Positions 26,486-34,985 of a stretch of DNA of 64,000 nt are shown piece by piece; within the stretch, counting starts at the first letter, position 1; every line of letters begins with the position of its first letter. Source of the stretch: Ignavibacteriales bacterium (lineage in GTDB: Bacteria; Bacteroidota; Ignavibacteria; Ignavibacteriales; Ignavibacteriaceae); NCBI GenBank assembly GCA_015709675.1, contig CP054182.1, positions 847,448 through 911,447 on the forward strand. The letters run 5' to 3'. The position numbers and the translations under genes were made by a program. The notes under the pieces were generated by a model. The model worked only from the letters and a program-made list of their open reading frames with translations. It was not told the DNA's origin and did not search any database.

Positions 26486-27322
26486 TTAAATTTTGCCGAA
26501 TTTATCCATAAATGCCTGCCGTGCATTCAGATTTTTTCGTCTGATTTCTTCATCACTTTCGGAGGGTATCCGGCTGAGCGCATCAAGTTTATCGCTGAGC
26601 GCTGTGCTGCCGCTGATGAGCGAAAAGAGTTTCTCCGTTAGCTCCTGAAGAGTAAAACCGGGGAACCAGGCATTGGGAAGGGATTCAGCCAGAGACGCAA
26701 TCCGGCCGGCATTAATATTAGTTATGCGCTGTAAAAACTGATCGGGCTGAATTTGCTCATGCCAGAAAATATGCCGTTTAAGCAGGGGGAGCAGTTTTTC
26801 AGGTGAAGCGGCTGAGGGTTCAAAGATACTTCGTACCGACATTGAAAGAGCATAATCATAGCAGAAAGCAGAAGAGCTGCCGCAGAGAATATTCGGATTT
26901 TTACTGGTGCGGTCTATATTCATAAGCAGCAGATCGGTGAGAAAAATCATGTCTTTTTCTTCACGGCTGAAAACATTCATCGTTTCAGTAAACGGTTTTG
27001 CGTCAGGCAGAAAGCGGGTTGCGGTGTTAATGCCTCCGCTTCTTGCGGCAAGGTCAATAATTTCCGGATCAGCTTCAGTCGGGATGATGGCAGGGTTAAA
27101 GTCAATCAGCAGTTCGGGCAGAACCGGAATGCCCAGCAGACCGGCAATCCGTGATGCAGCCATTCCGGTAATCATGGAGAGTTTTCCTTCACCGGCGCCA
27201 TGAAGTTTAACTACATAACTCATTCCGTCATCTGCTTCAATCAGAAACGGAAGCGATGAACCGGTTCGGAATTCTTTGACGAACCGCACTGCACGGGGGA
27301 TGGAGTTTTTCTGTGTATTCAT
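26486..27322 (-). CDS. HipA-like kinase family protein (orphan)
   Basis: A 278-residue protein resembling the compact HipA_2-type kinases. Visible features are a candidate ATP-lysine in YVVKL (about residue 38), FLIEADDG, GIPVLPELLIDF, a catalytic-loop-like NIDRTSKNPNIL (about 139-150) with Asp and Asn, and a metal-binding DFG-like CYDYALS (about 157). HipA proteins phosphorylate tRNA synthetases or other targets and act as toxins in HipBA systems. No HipB-type DNA-binding antitoxin is next to it, so a toxin role is not implied. ATG start at 27322, immediately before a phospholipase gene on the same strand. Confidence 0.7.
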   Translation of the reverse strand: MNTQKNSIPRAVRFVKEFRTGSSLPFLIEADDGMSYVVKLHGAGEGKLSMITGMAASRIAGLLGIPVLPELLIDFNPAIIPTEADPEIIDLAARSGGINTATRFLPDAKPFTETMNVFSREEKDMIFLTDLLLMNIDRTSKNPNILCGSSSAFCYDYALSMSVRSIFEPSAASPEKLLPLLKRHIFWHEQIQPDQFLQRITNINAGRIASLAESLPNAWFPGFTLQELTEKLFSLISGSTALSDKLDALSRIPSESDEEIRRKNLNARQAFMDKFGKI

Positions 27323-27478
27323 TTATTTTGTCAGCAAATTTACAGAAAGGAGGACTAACCGGTGTGATTTCCAACAGAATAATAATCACGAAATCCGCAT
27401 ATAAATACAAGTTATCGGGATATTGACTATTTTTGTGTATGCATCACATTCCATACTGAAAAAACGAAAGCTGCTGCC

Positions 27479-30061
27479 ATGAAACTGCTCACCCTGTTTA
27501 TCATTCCCGTAATTATCTGCGGATTCACCATACTCGGTATTGAGTACGGACTGTATTATAAAAATTTCAATCCATTTAAGCATATCAAACAGTCCGGCGC
27601 GATGAAAGCGATGCATTCCTGGCAGCGGGAGCGGGCTTATCCTGAGGATGATATACCGGAAGCTGCTTACTACCGCGCATACGAGCAGATACAGGCTGAG
27701 TTTTCAAAACAGAGCATGATCCTGAACAACCAATGGCAGGATATAGGCCCGAAGAATATCGGCGGCAGAACCATCTCCATTGCCATTGATCCGGTGAATC
27801 CGGATATAATCTACGCGGGTGCTGCCAGCGGCGGATTATGGAGAAGCACCACCGGAGGAGCCGGCGTGCAGGCATGGGAATATATTGAAACAGGATATCC
27901 GGTAAATGGTGTTGGTGCAATAGCGATAAACTATGACAATCCTGAAATTATATATATCGGAACCGGCGAGGTGTACGCGTACCAGAATTCAATCGGCGGG
28001 CTGAGCATCAGGGCAACAAGGGGCAGTTACGGAATTGGCATTCTGAAGACCACGGACGGAGGAGATACCTGGACGAAGTCACTTGACTGGAGCTATAATC
28101 AGAAGCGGGGCGTGCAGATGATACGGATACATCCGGTGAACCCGGAAATCCTCTTTGCGGCAACCACGGAGGGTATATATAAATCAACCAACGCGGGCGG
28201 TGCGTGGACTCTGGTGCATCCGGTCATCATGGCTACCGATCTGCTGATACATCCCAACAGCCCGGATACCATAATCTCAGCACACGGAAACCTGAACTCC
28301 TCGGGCAACGGTATATACCGTTCAACCAACGGCGGAGCCACCTGGCTGAAAATAACATCAGGTCTGCCGGCTTCCTACGGCGGGAAGACTCTTCTGGCCG
28401 GGTTCGAGTCTGATCCGGATATTGTGTGGGCAAGCATCGGTTTCGGTGAAACATCAGGCGCGGGAACGAATCTCGCGAAATCAACAGACTTTGGCGCGAC
28501 ATGGACGGTGGTTAATACCGATGACTATGCCACTTATCAGGGATGGTTCTCTCACTTTGTGGTTCCGCATCCGACCGACCCATCAAAAATTCTTACTGCC
28601 GGAGTTGATGTATATAAATCCACAGACGGCGGTACAAACTTTTCACAAAAATCATACTGGTACCTGTGGGATTTTGGTGTTCCTCCCGTTGGCGGACCGG
28701 AAGGCCCTCCCGATTATTCTCATGCTGACCATCATGCGTATGCTATACATCCAACTAATCCGAACATTGTTTACTTCGGCAATGACGGGGGAGTTTTCAG
28801 AACGACAGATTTTGGTGAAACGTTTTCAGGACTGAACGGAGGATATCAGAGCACGCAGTTTTATAAACGTTTCGGTGTTTCGAAGGCAGATACCACGCGC
28901 GCAATAGGCGGCATGCAGGATAATGCAACTGCAATATGGGAAGGCACGGTTGCATGGCGGAGAGTTCTCGGCGGTGACGGCTGCTGCACGCAGATAAGCC
29001 ATACCAATACCGATACCATGTATGGCTCTTCGCAGTATTTATCAATACGAAGATCCACAAATAAAGGGTTAAACTGGTCAGGCATTGCACCTCCTTCTTC
29101 AAATCCGGCGTTTAACGGACAGTTTCTTGTTGCACCGTCGAACGGTAAAATACTCTATGGCGGCGGCGAATATTTTTATAAGTCAACCAATGCAGGCAAT
29201 AACTGGACGGCGCTTAACAGCGGTGCGCCGGTTAACGGTGATCCTGTGCTTTCAATAGCTATCTCTTACACTAATCCTGATACGGTATATATAACAACAG
29301 CGCCGTATGTCAGACGGGCAGAGGTTTTCCGCAGTACCAACGGCGGAACTACATTCACGAACATAACCTCATCACTGCCTGACCGCTACCCGGTGGATAT
29401 ATCAGTTGATCCGGCGGATTCAAGGATTGTATACGTAACATTTTCGGGATACGGTACTCCGCACCTATATAAGTCGACAGACGCGGGAGCATCCTGGACT
29501 GATATCAGCGGAAATCTCCCCGATGTCCCAACCTCAGCGGTTATTATTGATCCGGAAAACCGAGATCACCTGTTTGTGGGAAATGATCTTGGTGTGTTTG
29601 TTTCTTTCAACGGGGGAGCAAACTGGAATCTGCTGAACAATGGCATTCCCGGATCGTTCCTGGTTATGGATCTTGCATACTCGCCAGTTGACAGAATGCT
29701 TTTCGCAGCAACACACGGCCGCGGAGTTTACCGGATTCCTCTCACAGGATTGACCTCTGCCGGAACAGCAGGAAACGAAAACACTGTTACAGATTTTGCG
29801 CTTGGACAGAATTATCCGAATCCTTTTAACGCGGGGACACAGTTCAGCTTTACCATACCGCAGGAAGGGGACGCAGCTGTGAGGTTATATGATGTCACCG
29901 GCAAGCAGATAGCAGAACTGCTGAGCGGAACAATCTCAGCAGGAACTCACTTCGTGCGGTTAGGTGCTTCACAGTTGAATGCTCTGGCCAGCGGTGTATA
30001 TTATTATTCGGTTGAGTGGAAGGGAAGAAAGCAGACGAAGAAGCTGATATATATGAAATAG
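27479..30061 (+). CDS. Secreted BNR/sortilin-type propeller protein with T9SS sorting domain
   Basis: An 860-residue exported protein. It has an N-terminal hydrophobic signal or anchor (residues 3-24) and multiple Asp-box/BNR repeats (GLWRSTTGGAG, GIYKSTNAGGAW, GIYRSTNGGATW, HLYKSTDAGASW, VFVSFNGGANW) building sortilin-like propellers. The T9SS sorting domain has GQNYPNPFNAGTQFSFTIP, GVYYYSV and a final KKLIYMK. Same architecture as the protein at 13933 but well diverged. Expected to be exported across the outer membrane and surface-bound or released. ATG 27479 follows AAGCTGCTGCC. No other gene belongs to its transcription unit. Confidence 0.85.
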   Translation: MKLLTLFIIPVIICGFTILGIEYGLYYKNFNPFKHIKQSGAMKAMHSWQRERAYPEDDIPEAAYYRAYEQIQAEFSKQSMILNNQWQDIGPKNIGGRTISIAIDPVNPDIIYAGAASGGLWRSTTGGAGVQAWEYIETGYPVNGVGAIAINYDNPEIIYIGTGEVYAYQNSIGGLSIRATRGSYGIGILKTTDGGDTWTKSLDWSYNQKRGVQMIRIHPVNPEILFAATTEGIYKSTNAGGAWTLVHPVIMATDLLIHPNSPDTIISAHGNLNSSGNGIYRSTNGGATWLKITSGLPASYGGKTLLAGFESDPDIVWASIGFGETSGAGTNLAKSTDFGATWTVVNTDDYATYQGWFSHFVVPHPTDPSKILTAGVDVYKSTDGGTNFSQKSYWYLWDFGVPPVGGPEGPPDYSHADHHAYAIHPTNPNIVYFGNDGGVFRTTDFGETFSGLNGGYQSTQFYKRFGVSKADTTRAIGGMQDNATAIWEGTVAWRRVLGGDGCCTQISHTNTDTMYGSSQYLSIRRSTNKGLNWSGIAPPSSNPAFNGQFLVAPSNGKILYGGGEYFYKSTNAGNNWTALNSGAPVNGDPVLSIAISYTNPDTVYITTAPYVRRAEVFRSTNGGTTFTNITSSLPDRYPVDISVDPADSRIVYVTFSGYGTPHLYKSTDAGASWTDISGNLPDVPTSAVIIDPENRDHLFVGNDLGVFVSFNGGANWNLLNNGIPGSFLVMDLAYSPVDRMLFAATHGRGVYRIPLTGLTSAGTAGNENTVTDFALGQNYPNPFNAGTQFSFTIPQEGDAAVRLYDVTGKQIAELLSGTISAGTHFVRLGASQLNALASGVYYYSVEWKGRKQTKKLIYMK

Positions 30062-30340
30062 AAGTATGAATTATGAAGTATGAAGTATGAATTGGGGAAG
30101 GTGAAGCATGGTAAGCGAAGATCATACTCTTCGTCAATGGTCCGCGGATTTTAAACGGATGCTGAAGCAGCGCGAATTAAAACGGATCCGGAAAACAAAT
30201 TTTTTCGTACAGACAGATGACAATCTGTCTTTGAATTATGAAGTATGAATTATGAAGTATGAAGTATGAATTGGGGAAGGAGAAGCAAAGTAAGCGGAGA
30301 TCATTTTATTCGTTAATGGCCCGTCTATAGAAAAGAAAGT
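30062..30340. repeat. Imperfect tandem duplication of mixed intergenic repeats
   Basis: Two copies, about 30064-30143 and 30246-30325, share TATGAATTATGAAGTATG words, GAATTGGGGAAGG, GTAAGCG, AGATCAT and CGT-AATGG in the same order. Between them lies a CGCGGATT-AAACGGATGC-type repeat (30138-30232) that is found again, about 90 bp long, at 31886-31972 on the other side of the transposase gene. Confidence 0.7.
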
Positions 30341-30733
30341 CAAGAGAAAACAGTAATCCTGTAAAGAATTTTACAAAATTCAGTCTCTGACTTGGGGTTT
30401 CACAAGCCACGTTCTTGAAAATGCCAACCAAAATGTACCAACTCAGAGTTTCCCCCTTGGGTTCATGGGTTCTTCAACTGCTTTCTTTATTCGCTTTTAC
30501 TTTATAAGTTTTTCTATGCGTCTATTTGAGCCATGCCAATGTTTCAGGCTGCTACGATAAATTCCAGAATTAAACCGGAAGAGGATTAATCGCGGATATG
30601 TGCTATAAAGAAATTATTCTTTTGCAACGGGCCATTGTGAATGCTCTCTTCCTTAATACTCTAGTAAGCGTGTTTACTGTCTCCATGAGAATGTTCTTTG
30701 CCGGTAAACAGAATGGTATCTAATTGGATATGT

Positions 30734-31792
30734 TTACTTCTTGGATTTCACCTTTGTTTTTTTACTGATAAATGGTTTTTCTGTTTTGAGAATGCCAAAA
30801 GTAACCCTTGCAACATACCGTGCTACAGCATTCCTTGCATTGTGCTGGCTTACACCTCTTTTTAGCAGATCCTTGTAAAGAGCCGATAATTCATTCTCAC
30901 CGTTAATGCAAGTTGAAGCAGCAACCTTAAATGCCTGTTTGAGGATTCTGCTGTATCGACCTTTCCTGTGCCCGTAAGTCTTTCCTCCGCTCTGTTTAAC
31001 GTGAGTAACCAATCCGGAGTAGGCAAGAAATTTTCCAACACTGTCGAAGCGTTTAACATCTATAACCGTTCCGAGGATGGTTACTGCACCAATTATACCG
31101 ATACCAGGTATGCTCATCAGGTTTTTCAGAGTTTTGTTTTTCTTACACAGCCCGGTGAAGAGAACTTCAAAATCCTTCTTCTGCTTCTCATACTGCTGAA
31201 TATCTTCTTCCAGTTGGTTGAGGATAAACTTTGTACTTTCTTTCTCTGCTTTAGAAAGATTCCGGGTTTTCCGGGAAAGTCCGTCCTGCCCAAGAAATGC
31301 TGTTTTCTGATTCTGGAGCCTTACCCCTCGTTTTATCAGATCACTGTAAGCGCTGATATATTTTCGCAACTCAAATTCTTCTTTCTTTGCATGGTAAGTT
31401 TCCTTGAGCATGCCGTTATAAAGCAAGGTGCTGAGTTTTTGAGCATCAATAGGATCAGTCTTTGGCCCCTGGGTTAACAGTCGGTTCTGATAAGGATCAC
31501 AGATAACCACTTTTGCAGCGTAATCGTACAAATTGACAAAGAGCCAGTGAGCCGGAGAGCTTTCCTCTAAGGCAATAATGGTTTTACCGGACAGACTCTT
31601 GAGCAGTTGCTGAAGCTGCTTCAGAGAGCTTGGGTGCTCGGTTACCCGGATACGGTTCTGATAGGGTGCTCTTATCATTGCAATTGCCATGGTGCTTTGC
31701 GACCAGTCAACGGCAAGATAATTATCGTATCCTGCATATTTGTTGACCACTGAATAACTTTTGCCGGTCAGTTGTTTTTTTATAAGTTTCAT
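30734..31792 (-). CDS. IS110-family transposase
   Basis: A 352-residue DEDD-type transposase. The N-terminal RuvC-like domain has Asp in LAVDWSQ, Glu in IALEESS, and the TDPIDAQKLS motif. A coiled-coil linker follows, then the C-terminal transposase_20 domain with the helix-hairpin-helix LMSIPGIGIIGAVTILG and the serine motif FLAYSGL, then HRKGRYSRILKQAF. Length and order are those of an intact enzyme, so the element may be active. The family excises and inserts a circular form using a guide RNA. The gene is on the minus strand, upstream of and divergent from the metal efflux operon. Confidence 0.92.
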   Translation of the reverse strand: MKLIKKQLTGKSYSVVNKYAGYDNYLAVDWSQSTMAIAMIRAPYQNRIRVTEHPSSLKQLQQLLKSLSGKTIIALEESSPAHWLFVNLYDYAAKVVICDPYQNRLLTQGPKTDPIDAQKLSTLLYNGMLKETYHAKKEEFELRKYISAYSDLIKRGVRLQNQKTAFLGQDGLSRKTRNLSKAEKESTKFILNQLEEDIQQYEKQKKDFEVLFTGLCKKNKTLKNLMSIPGIGIIGAVTILGTVIDVKRFDSVGKFLAYSGLVTHVKQSGGKTYGHRKGRYSRILKQAFKVAASTCINGENELSALYKDLLKRGVSQHNARNAVARYVARVTFGILKTEKPFISKKTKVKSKK

Positions 31793-31793
31793 G

Positions 31794-31878
31794 AGCGGTT
31801 TCCTTAGTTTAATGAGATGTCAACTGTTATGGTGAATAAAATTCACTTTTACTACACCTTAAATTAAGTGAAACCGCT
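31794..31878 (-). ncRNA. Stem-loop upstream of the IS110 transposase (candidate element end or RNA structure)
   Basis: AGCGGTTT (31794-31801) pairs with AAACCGCT (31871-31878) and TTAGTTTA with TAAATTAA. Inside there is a smaller GTGAA/TTCAC hairpin. The structure begins one base before the transposase start codon. It may be part of the element's non-coding RNA, its junction promoter or its terminus; no choice can be made from sequence alone. Confidence 0.35.
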
Positions 31879-31885
31879 TTTCTAA

Positions 31886-31972
31886 TTTATCGCGGATCTT
31901 AAACGGATGCCAAAGCAGCACGGATTAAAACGGATCGGAACTCACTTCGGACAGAAAGATGACAATCGATCT
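31886..31972. repeat. CGCGGAT-AAACGGATGC dispersed repeat, long version
   Basis: Matches 30138-30232 through GCGGAT, TTAAACGGATGC, AAGCAGC, ATTAAAACGGAT and a shared ending AGATGACAATC. Shorter versions occur at 40982, 45085 and 47347. Confidence 0.65.
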
Positions 31973-32137
31973 CATTCTTGCTTAATACTGTGAGGCGGGG
32001 AATAACCATGGTTTCAGTATTTTCAATTTCTAATTAGAAAAGAAGCGAATTCCTGAAGTAGTACCATTTTTTATCTCTAACATAAAAGGAGTTGCCCTAT
32101 CATTTTTTTTCAAGAAAGATAGTGTTATCTTTGGATT
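31973..32137 (+). other. Leader region of the metal efflux operon
   Basis: AT-rich. TATCTTTG at 32126-32133 matches the Bacteroidota -7 box TAnnTTTG, but it sits only four bases before ATG 32138, which would make the mRNA leaderless. A TTG at 32092 is farther than the usual spacing. The promoter assignment is therefore tentative. Confidence 0.35.
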
Positions 32138-32479
32138 ATGTTTTCAAATAAACTTTCTTCCAGTAATCGTAAACTTCTCCTTTATTTGCTTCTGGCATGG
32201 TCATTCTCATTTGCCCATTCAGAATTAGGAATGTTTGAGTTCGATGGTCCAGACCACGAGCAGCATGATTATTGTGAAATAGTACAAAACGCTTATCCAA
32301 AAAGTTCAGCAATAAGAGATTTTGACTTTTCAATATCTTTTGCGCCTGCTTCAAGTGATGCCTTCACAGCAGTTGTTGATTATTCCCCCACATTTCGCTT
32401 TTCCTCTTTATTTGAAGCCCCACCTATTAGGTTTGGGGCAGTTAAATCAAACATAATAAACTCCATTTTTCGTATTTAA
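32138..32479 (+). CDS. Small exported protein leading the metal efflux operon, unknown
   Basis: A 113-residue protein with a signal peptide (LLLYLLLAWSFSFAHS) and a mature part of about 85 residues that carries a metal-ligand-like cluster, FDGPDHEQHDYCEIV (two His, one Cys, several acids), then a Pro/Phe-rich end. I do not recognise a family. Its position 71 nt before a czcCBA-type operon, its export signal and the His/Cys cluster suggest a periplasmic metal-binding or sensing accessory protein; this is inference. AT-rich codon use matches the efflux genes rather than the older neighbours. Confidence 0.6.
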   Translation: MFSNKLSSSNRKLLLYLLLAWSFSFAHSELGMFEFDGPDHEQHDYCEIVQNAYPKSSAIRDFDFSISFAPASSDAFTAVVDYSPTFRFSSLFEAPPIRFGAVKSNIINSIFRI

Positions 32480-32550
32480 AATTTCTTTAAACCGTTTTTT
32501 TAACATTCCCCTTTAATGGGGATTAGTAAAACCATTTTAAAGGAATTTTC

Positions 32551-33819
32551 ATGAAAATGTTATTTGGAGCATTCTTTGTATTACTCTGTCATTGGGTAAG
32601 CTTTGGACAAAGCTCTCCCTATATTCTCACTTTAGAGCAAGCCGTTCAGGCAGCTCTTGAAAACAACCCCAGATACCTGGAAGCCAAATATGAGGTGGCG
32701 GCTTCTAAAGCCTCCTATTGGAGTGCTATTTCTCTTCCGCAGCCATCTTTTGAAATTAGTTATAATTTTGTTCCGCAAGGCGCCGGACTATCTCAATATG
32801 ATGAAAATAACATAGGGGTAAGTCAGAGTTTTGATTTTCCAACGCTTTATTTTCTCCGCGCATCCGTGGCTGATTATACGACTGATCAAAAAATCAATCG
32901 GTTAGAATTGGTTAGAAATAAACTTATTCATAAGGTCAAACAGTCATATAACAAACTACTCATGTTAAAGTATAAGGTAATGTTTACCGAACAAATTCTG
33001 TCAGTAGCCCAAGAGTTGCATACAAAAATTGAACGCAAAACTATTCTGGGAGAAAGTTCAAAACTTGAAAGTTTAACAGCTTCTGTTCAGTATACAGAAG
33101 CTGTAAACAATTTGGCTATCGCCAAAAATGATTTACAATTAGCTAAGGCGGAATTAATAAACATACTTGGACCAGAAAAATTCAAAAATAGCGGAATTCT
33201 CTTGGTGGATTCCTTATATGTGGATGCTTCACCGCTTGATTTCTCTGAGTTGTTGGATGCGGTTAATAAAACAAATCCACAAATAAGTGAAGCAAATGTG
33301 TTAAAAGAATTAGCGGCAACTGAGAAGAAAATTTCATGGCATTCACTTTTGCCAGCTTTTACGTTATCATGGTATAAACAATCCCGCGGGGGAAACACTA
33401 ACTTTTACGGAGCTTCATTAGGTTTATCTTTTCCTCTTTGGTTCATGTTTGAAAACAGAGGAAAAATAGCTGAGGCCACTGCAAAATATTCTATTGCAGA
33501 ACAGCAAGTAAGGACGGTGAACAATGATCTTGTCTTACAACTTGAAGAAGCTTATGCTATATTCAAAAATGCAGATAAACAAAAAGCACTTTATTCGAAC
33601 ACACTGATTCCGCAATCTCAGACAGTATTTGAAATAGCTCTTAAAAGTTATATTGAAGGTGAGGCATCATACCTGGATTTTTTGCAGGCGAACAGATTGT
33701 TACATGACACACGCAATGGATATATCCAGTCAATACTCAATCAAATAAGTGCTGCTCTTACTTTAGAAGAACTTAGCAGTATCACAATGGTAAAAACAAG
33801 GCAACAGGAATTGAAATGA
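32551..33819 (+). CDS. TolC-family outer-membrane channel of a heavy-metal efflux system
   Basis: A 422-residue protein: signal peptide (residues 1-19), then the long alpha-helical TolC/OEP repeats (e.g. LEQAVQAALENNPRYLEAKY, LQLAKAELINILG, LQANRLLHDTRNGYIQ). It is the outer-membrane duct (CzcC/CusC role) of a tripartite RND pump. It is followed by the adaptor gene with a four-base overlap (ATGA at 33816-33819), so translation is probably coupled. TTAAAGGAATTTTC precedes the ATG and provides the ribosome binding site. Metal specificity cannot be read from this subunit. Confidence 0.9.
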   Translation: MKMLFGAFFVLLCHWVSFGQSSPYILTLEQAVQAALENNPRYLEAKYEVAASKASYWSAISLPQPSFEISYNFVPQGAGLSQYDENNIGVSQSFDFPTLYFLRASVADYTTDQKINRLELVRNKLIHKVKQSYNKLLMLKYKVMFTEQILSVAQELHTKIERKTILGESSKLESLTASVQYTEAVNNLAIAKNDLQLAKAELINILGPEKFKNSGILLVDSLYVDASPLDFSELLDAVNKTNPQISEANVLKELAATEKKISWHSLLPAFTLSWYKQSRGGNTNFYGASLGLSFPLWFMFENRGKIAEATAKYSIAEQQVRTVNNDLVLQLEEAYAIFKNADKQKALYSNTLIPQSQTVFEIALKSYIEGEASYLDFLQANRLLHDTRNGYIQSILNQISAALTLEELSSITMVKTRQQELK

Positions 33820-34985
33820 AAAAATTACGGTTAATAGCATACATACTCTTAGTCTCGGCAGTTCTGATATCCGGATGTAAATCAGAACCAAATGAAACCA
33901 CTGAAGAACATCACGAAGAAACCACAGATACAGTGACTCTGTCAGATTCAGCCATAGGAGAAATTAATCTGCAAACCTTTAAGGTGAAGTCGAAAATATT
34001 CACCGGATCGTTTTCGCTTACAGCAGAAGTTAAAGCAGATCAAAATAATGAGGCCTTGGTTGGTCCACTTCTATCAGGACGAGTGCAAAAAGTTTTTGTA
34101 AACACAGGACAGTATGTGCGAAAGGGGGATTTGTTAATGACAGCAGAGGGATTGGAAATTGGTGAATTAAAAGCAACTTATTTAAAAACAAAAGCAGCAT
34201 TGGAATTTGCTAAGGCCAACTATGAAAGAACAAAAAAGCTCTTCTCAGAAAATATTGGTTCACAAAAAGAATTGCTCATAGCTCAGGCAGACTATGAAAA
34301 AGCCAACGCTGAATTCAAGGCGGAGGATAAAAAAATTCATTCCATCGGGTTAAGTGATAAAGACATTGAAGAAAGTATCAATGAGGATCACACATCGGGT
34401 ACTCTAAACATAAGAGCACCAATCAGCGGGGTTATAGTTGAAAGGAATGTAGTCACGGGGCAGTTTGTAGAACCTTCTGAAAATGCATTCAGAATACTGA
34501 ATGTTTCTTCGGTTTGGGTGGATGGTCAGGTATTCGAAAAAGATATTGCGCGGTTAGATGCAAAAGCAGTTATTTTCTTTGCTTCCTCTGCTTACCCAGG
34601 CGAAAAGTTTGAAGGAAGAATCTCCTTTGTTGGTCAAATGTTAGATGAACAAACAAGAACACTTACCGTTAGGGCAACGCTTCAGAACCCAAAAGGAAAA
34701 CTGAAACCTCATCTTTTTGGCGAAATGCATATACCTGTTTCGGGAAACAAAACTGCGATATTTGTTCCTGAATCAGCAGTTTTTTCACTAGACGGAAATG
34801 ATTTTGTGTTCGTTAAGGTGAGTGCTGATTCATTTATCAAAAGGATGGTTAAAATCCGGAAGTACTCAGCTTCTGAAATTGAAATAATAGAGGGGATTAT
34901 TGAAGACGAAGAGGTTGTTAGTCAGGGAGTGTATTATTTAGTAAGCGTATTACAAAAAGACCAGATTGAAGGGGATGAACATTAA
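33816..34985 (+). CDS. RND efflux periplasmic adaptor, lipoprotein (CzcB/CusB type)
   Basis: A 389-residue membrane-fusion protein with lipobox ISGC and, directly after the lipidated Cys, an acidic/His stretch (EEHHEETTD) of the kind that binds metal in these adaptors. The hairpin domain spans about residues 100-190 (GLEIGELKATYLKTKAALEF), flanked by lipoyl-like halves (GRVQKVFVNTGQYVRKGDLL and APISGVIVERNVVTGQFVEP). It is followed by beta-barrel and membrane-proximal domains. It bridges the pump and the outer-membrane channel. Its stop overlaps the pump start by one base (TAATG at 34983-34987). Confidence 0.92.
   Translation: MKKLRLIAYILLVSAVLISGCKSEPNETTEEHHEETTDTVTLSDSAIGEINLQTFKVKSKIFTGSFSLTAEVKADQNNEALVGPLLSGRVQKVFVNTGQYVRKGDLLMTAEGLEIGELKATYLKTKAALEFAKANYERTKKLFSENIGSQKELLIAQADYEKANAEFKAEDKKIHSIGLSDKDIEESINEDHTSGTLNIRAPISGVIVERNVVTGQFVEPSENAFRILNVSSVWVDGQVFEKDIARLDAKAVIFFASSAYPGEKFEGRISFVGQMLDEQTRTLTVRATLQNPKGKLKPHLFGEMHIPVSGNKTAIFVPESAVFSLDGNDFVFVKVSADSFIKRMVKIRKYSASEIEIIEGIIEDEEVVSQGVYYLVSVLQKDQIEGDEH

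Larger units (their letters stand above)
30341..31885 (-). mobile_element. IS110-family insertion sequence, ends not defined
   Basis: A full-length IS110/IS1111 transposase gene with non-coding flanks. Downstream of the gene (30341-30733) are about 390 bases without an ORF or any of the dispersed repeats. Upstream are 85 bases with a stem-loop (31794-31878). Known IS110-family elements encode a guide (bridge/seek) RNA in one non-coding end: upstream of the gene in the IS110 group, downstream in the IS1111 group. I cannot fix the ends because this family usually lacks terminal inverted repeats and target duplications. The limits given are where neighbouring dispersed repeats begin. Confidence 0.55.
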
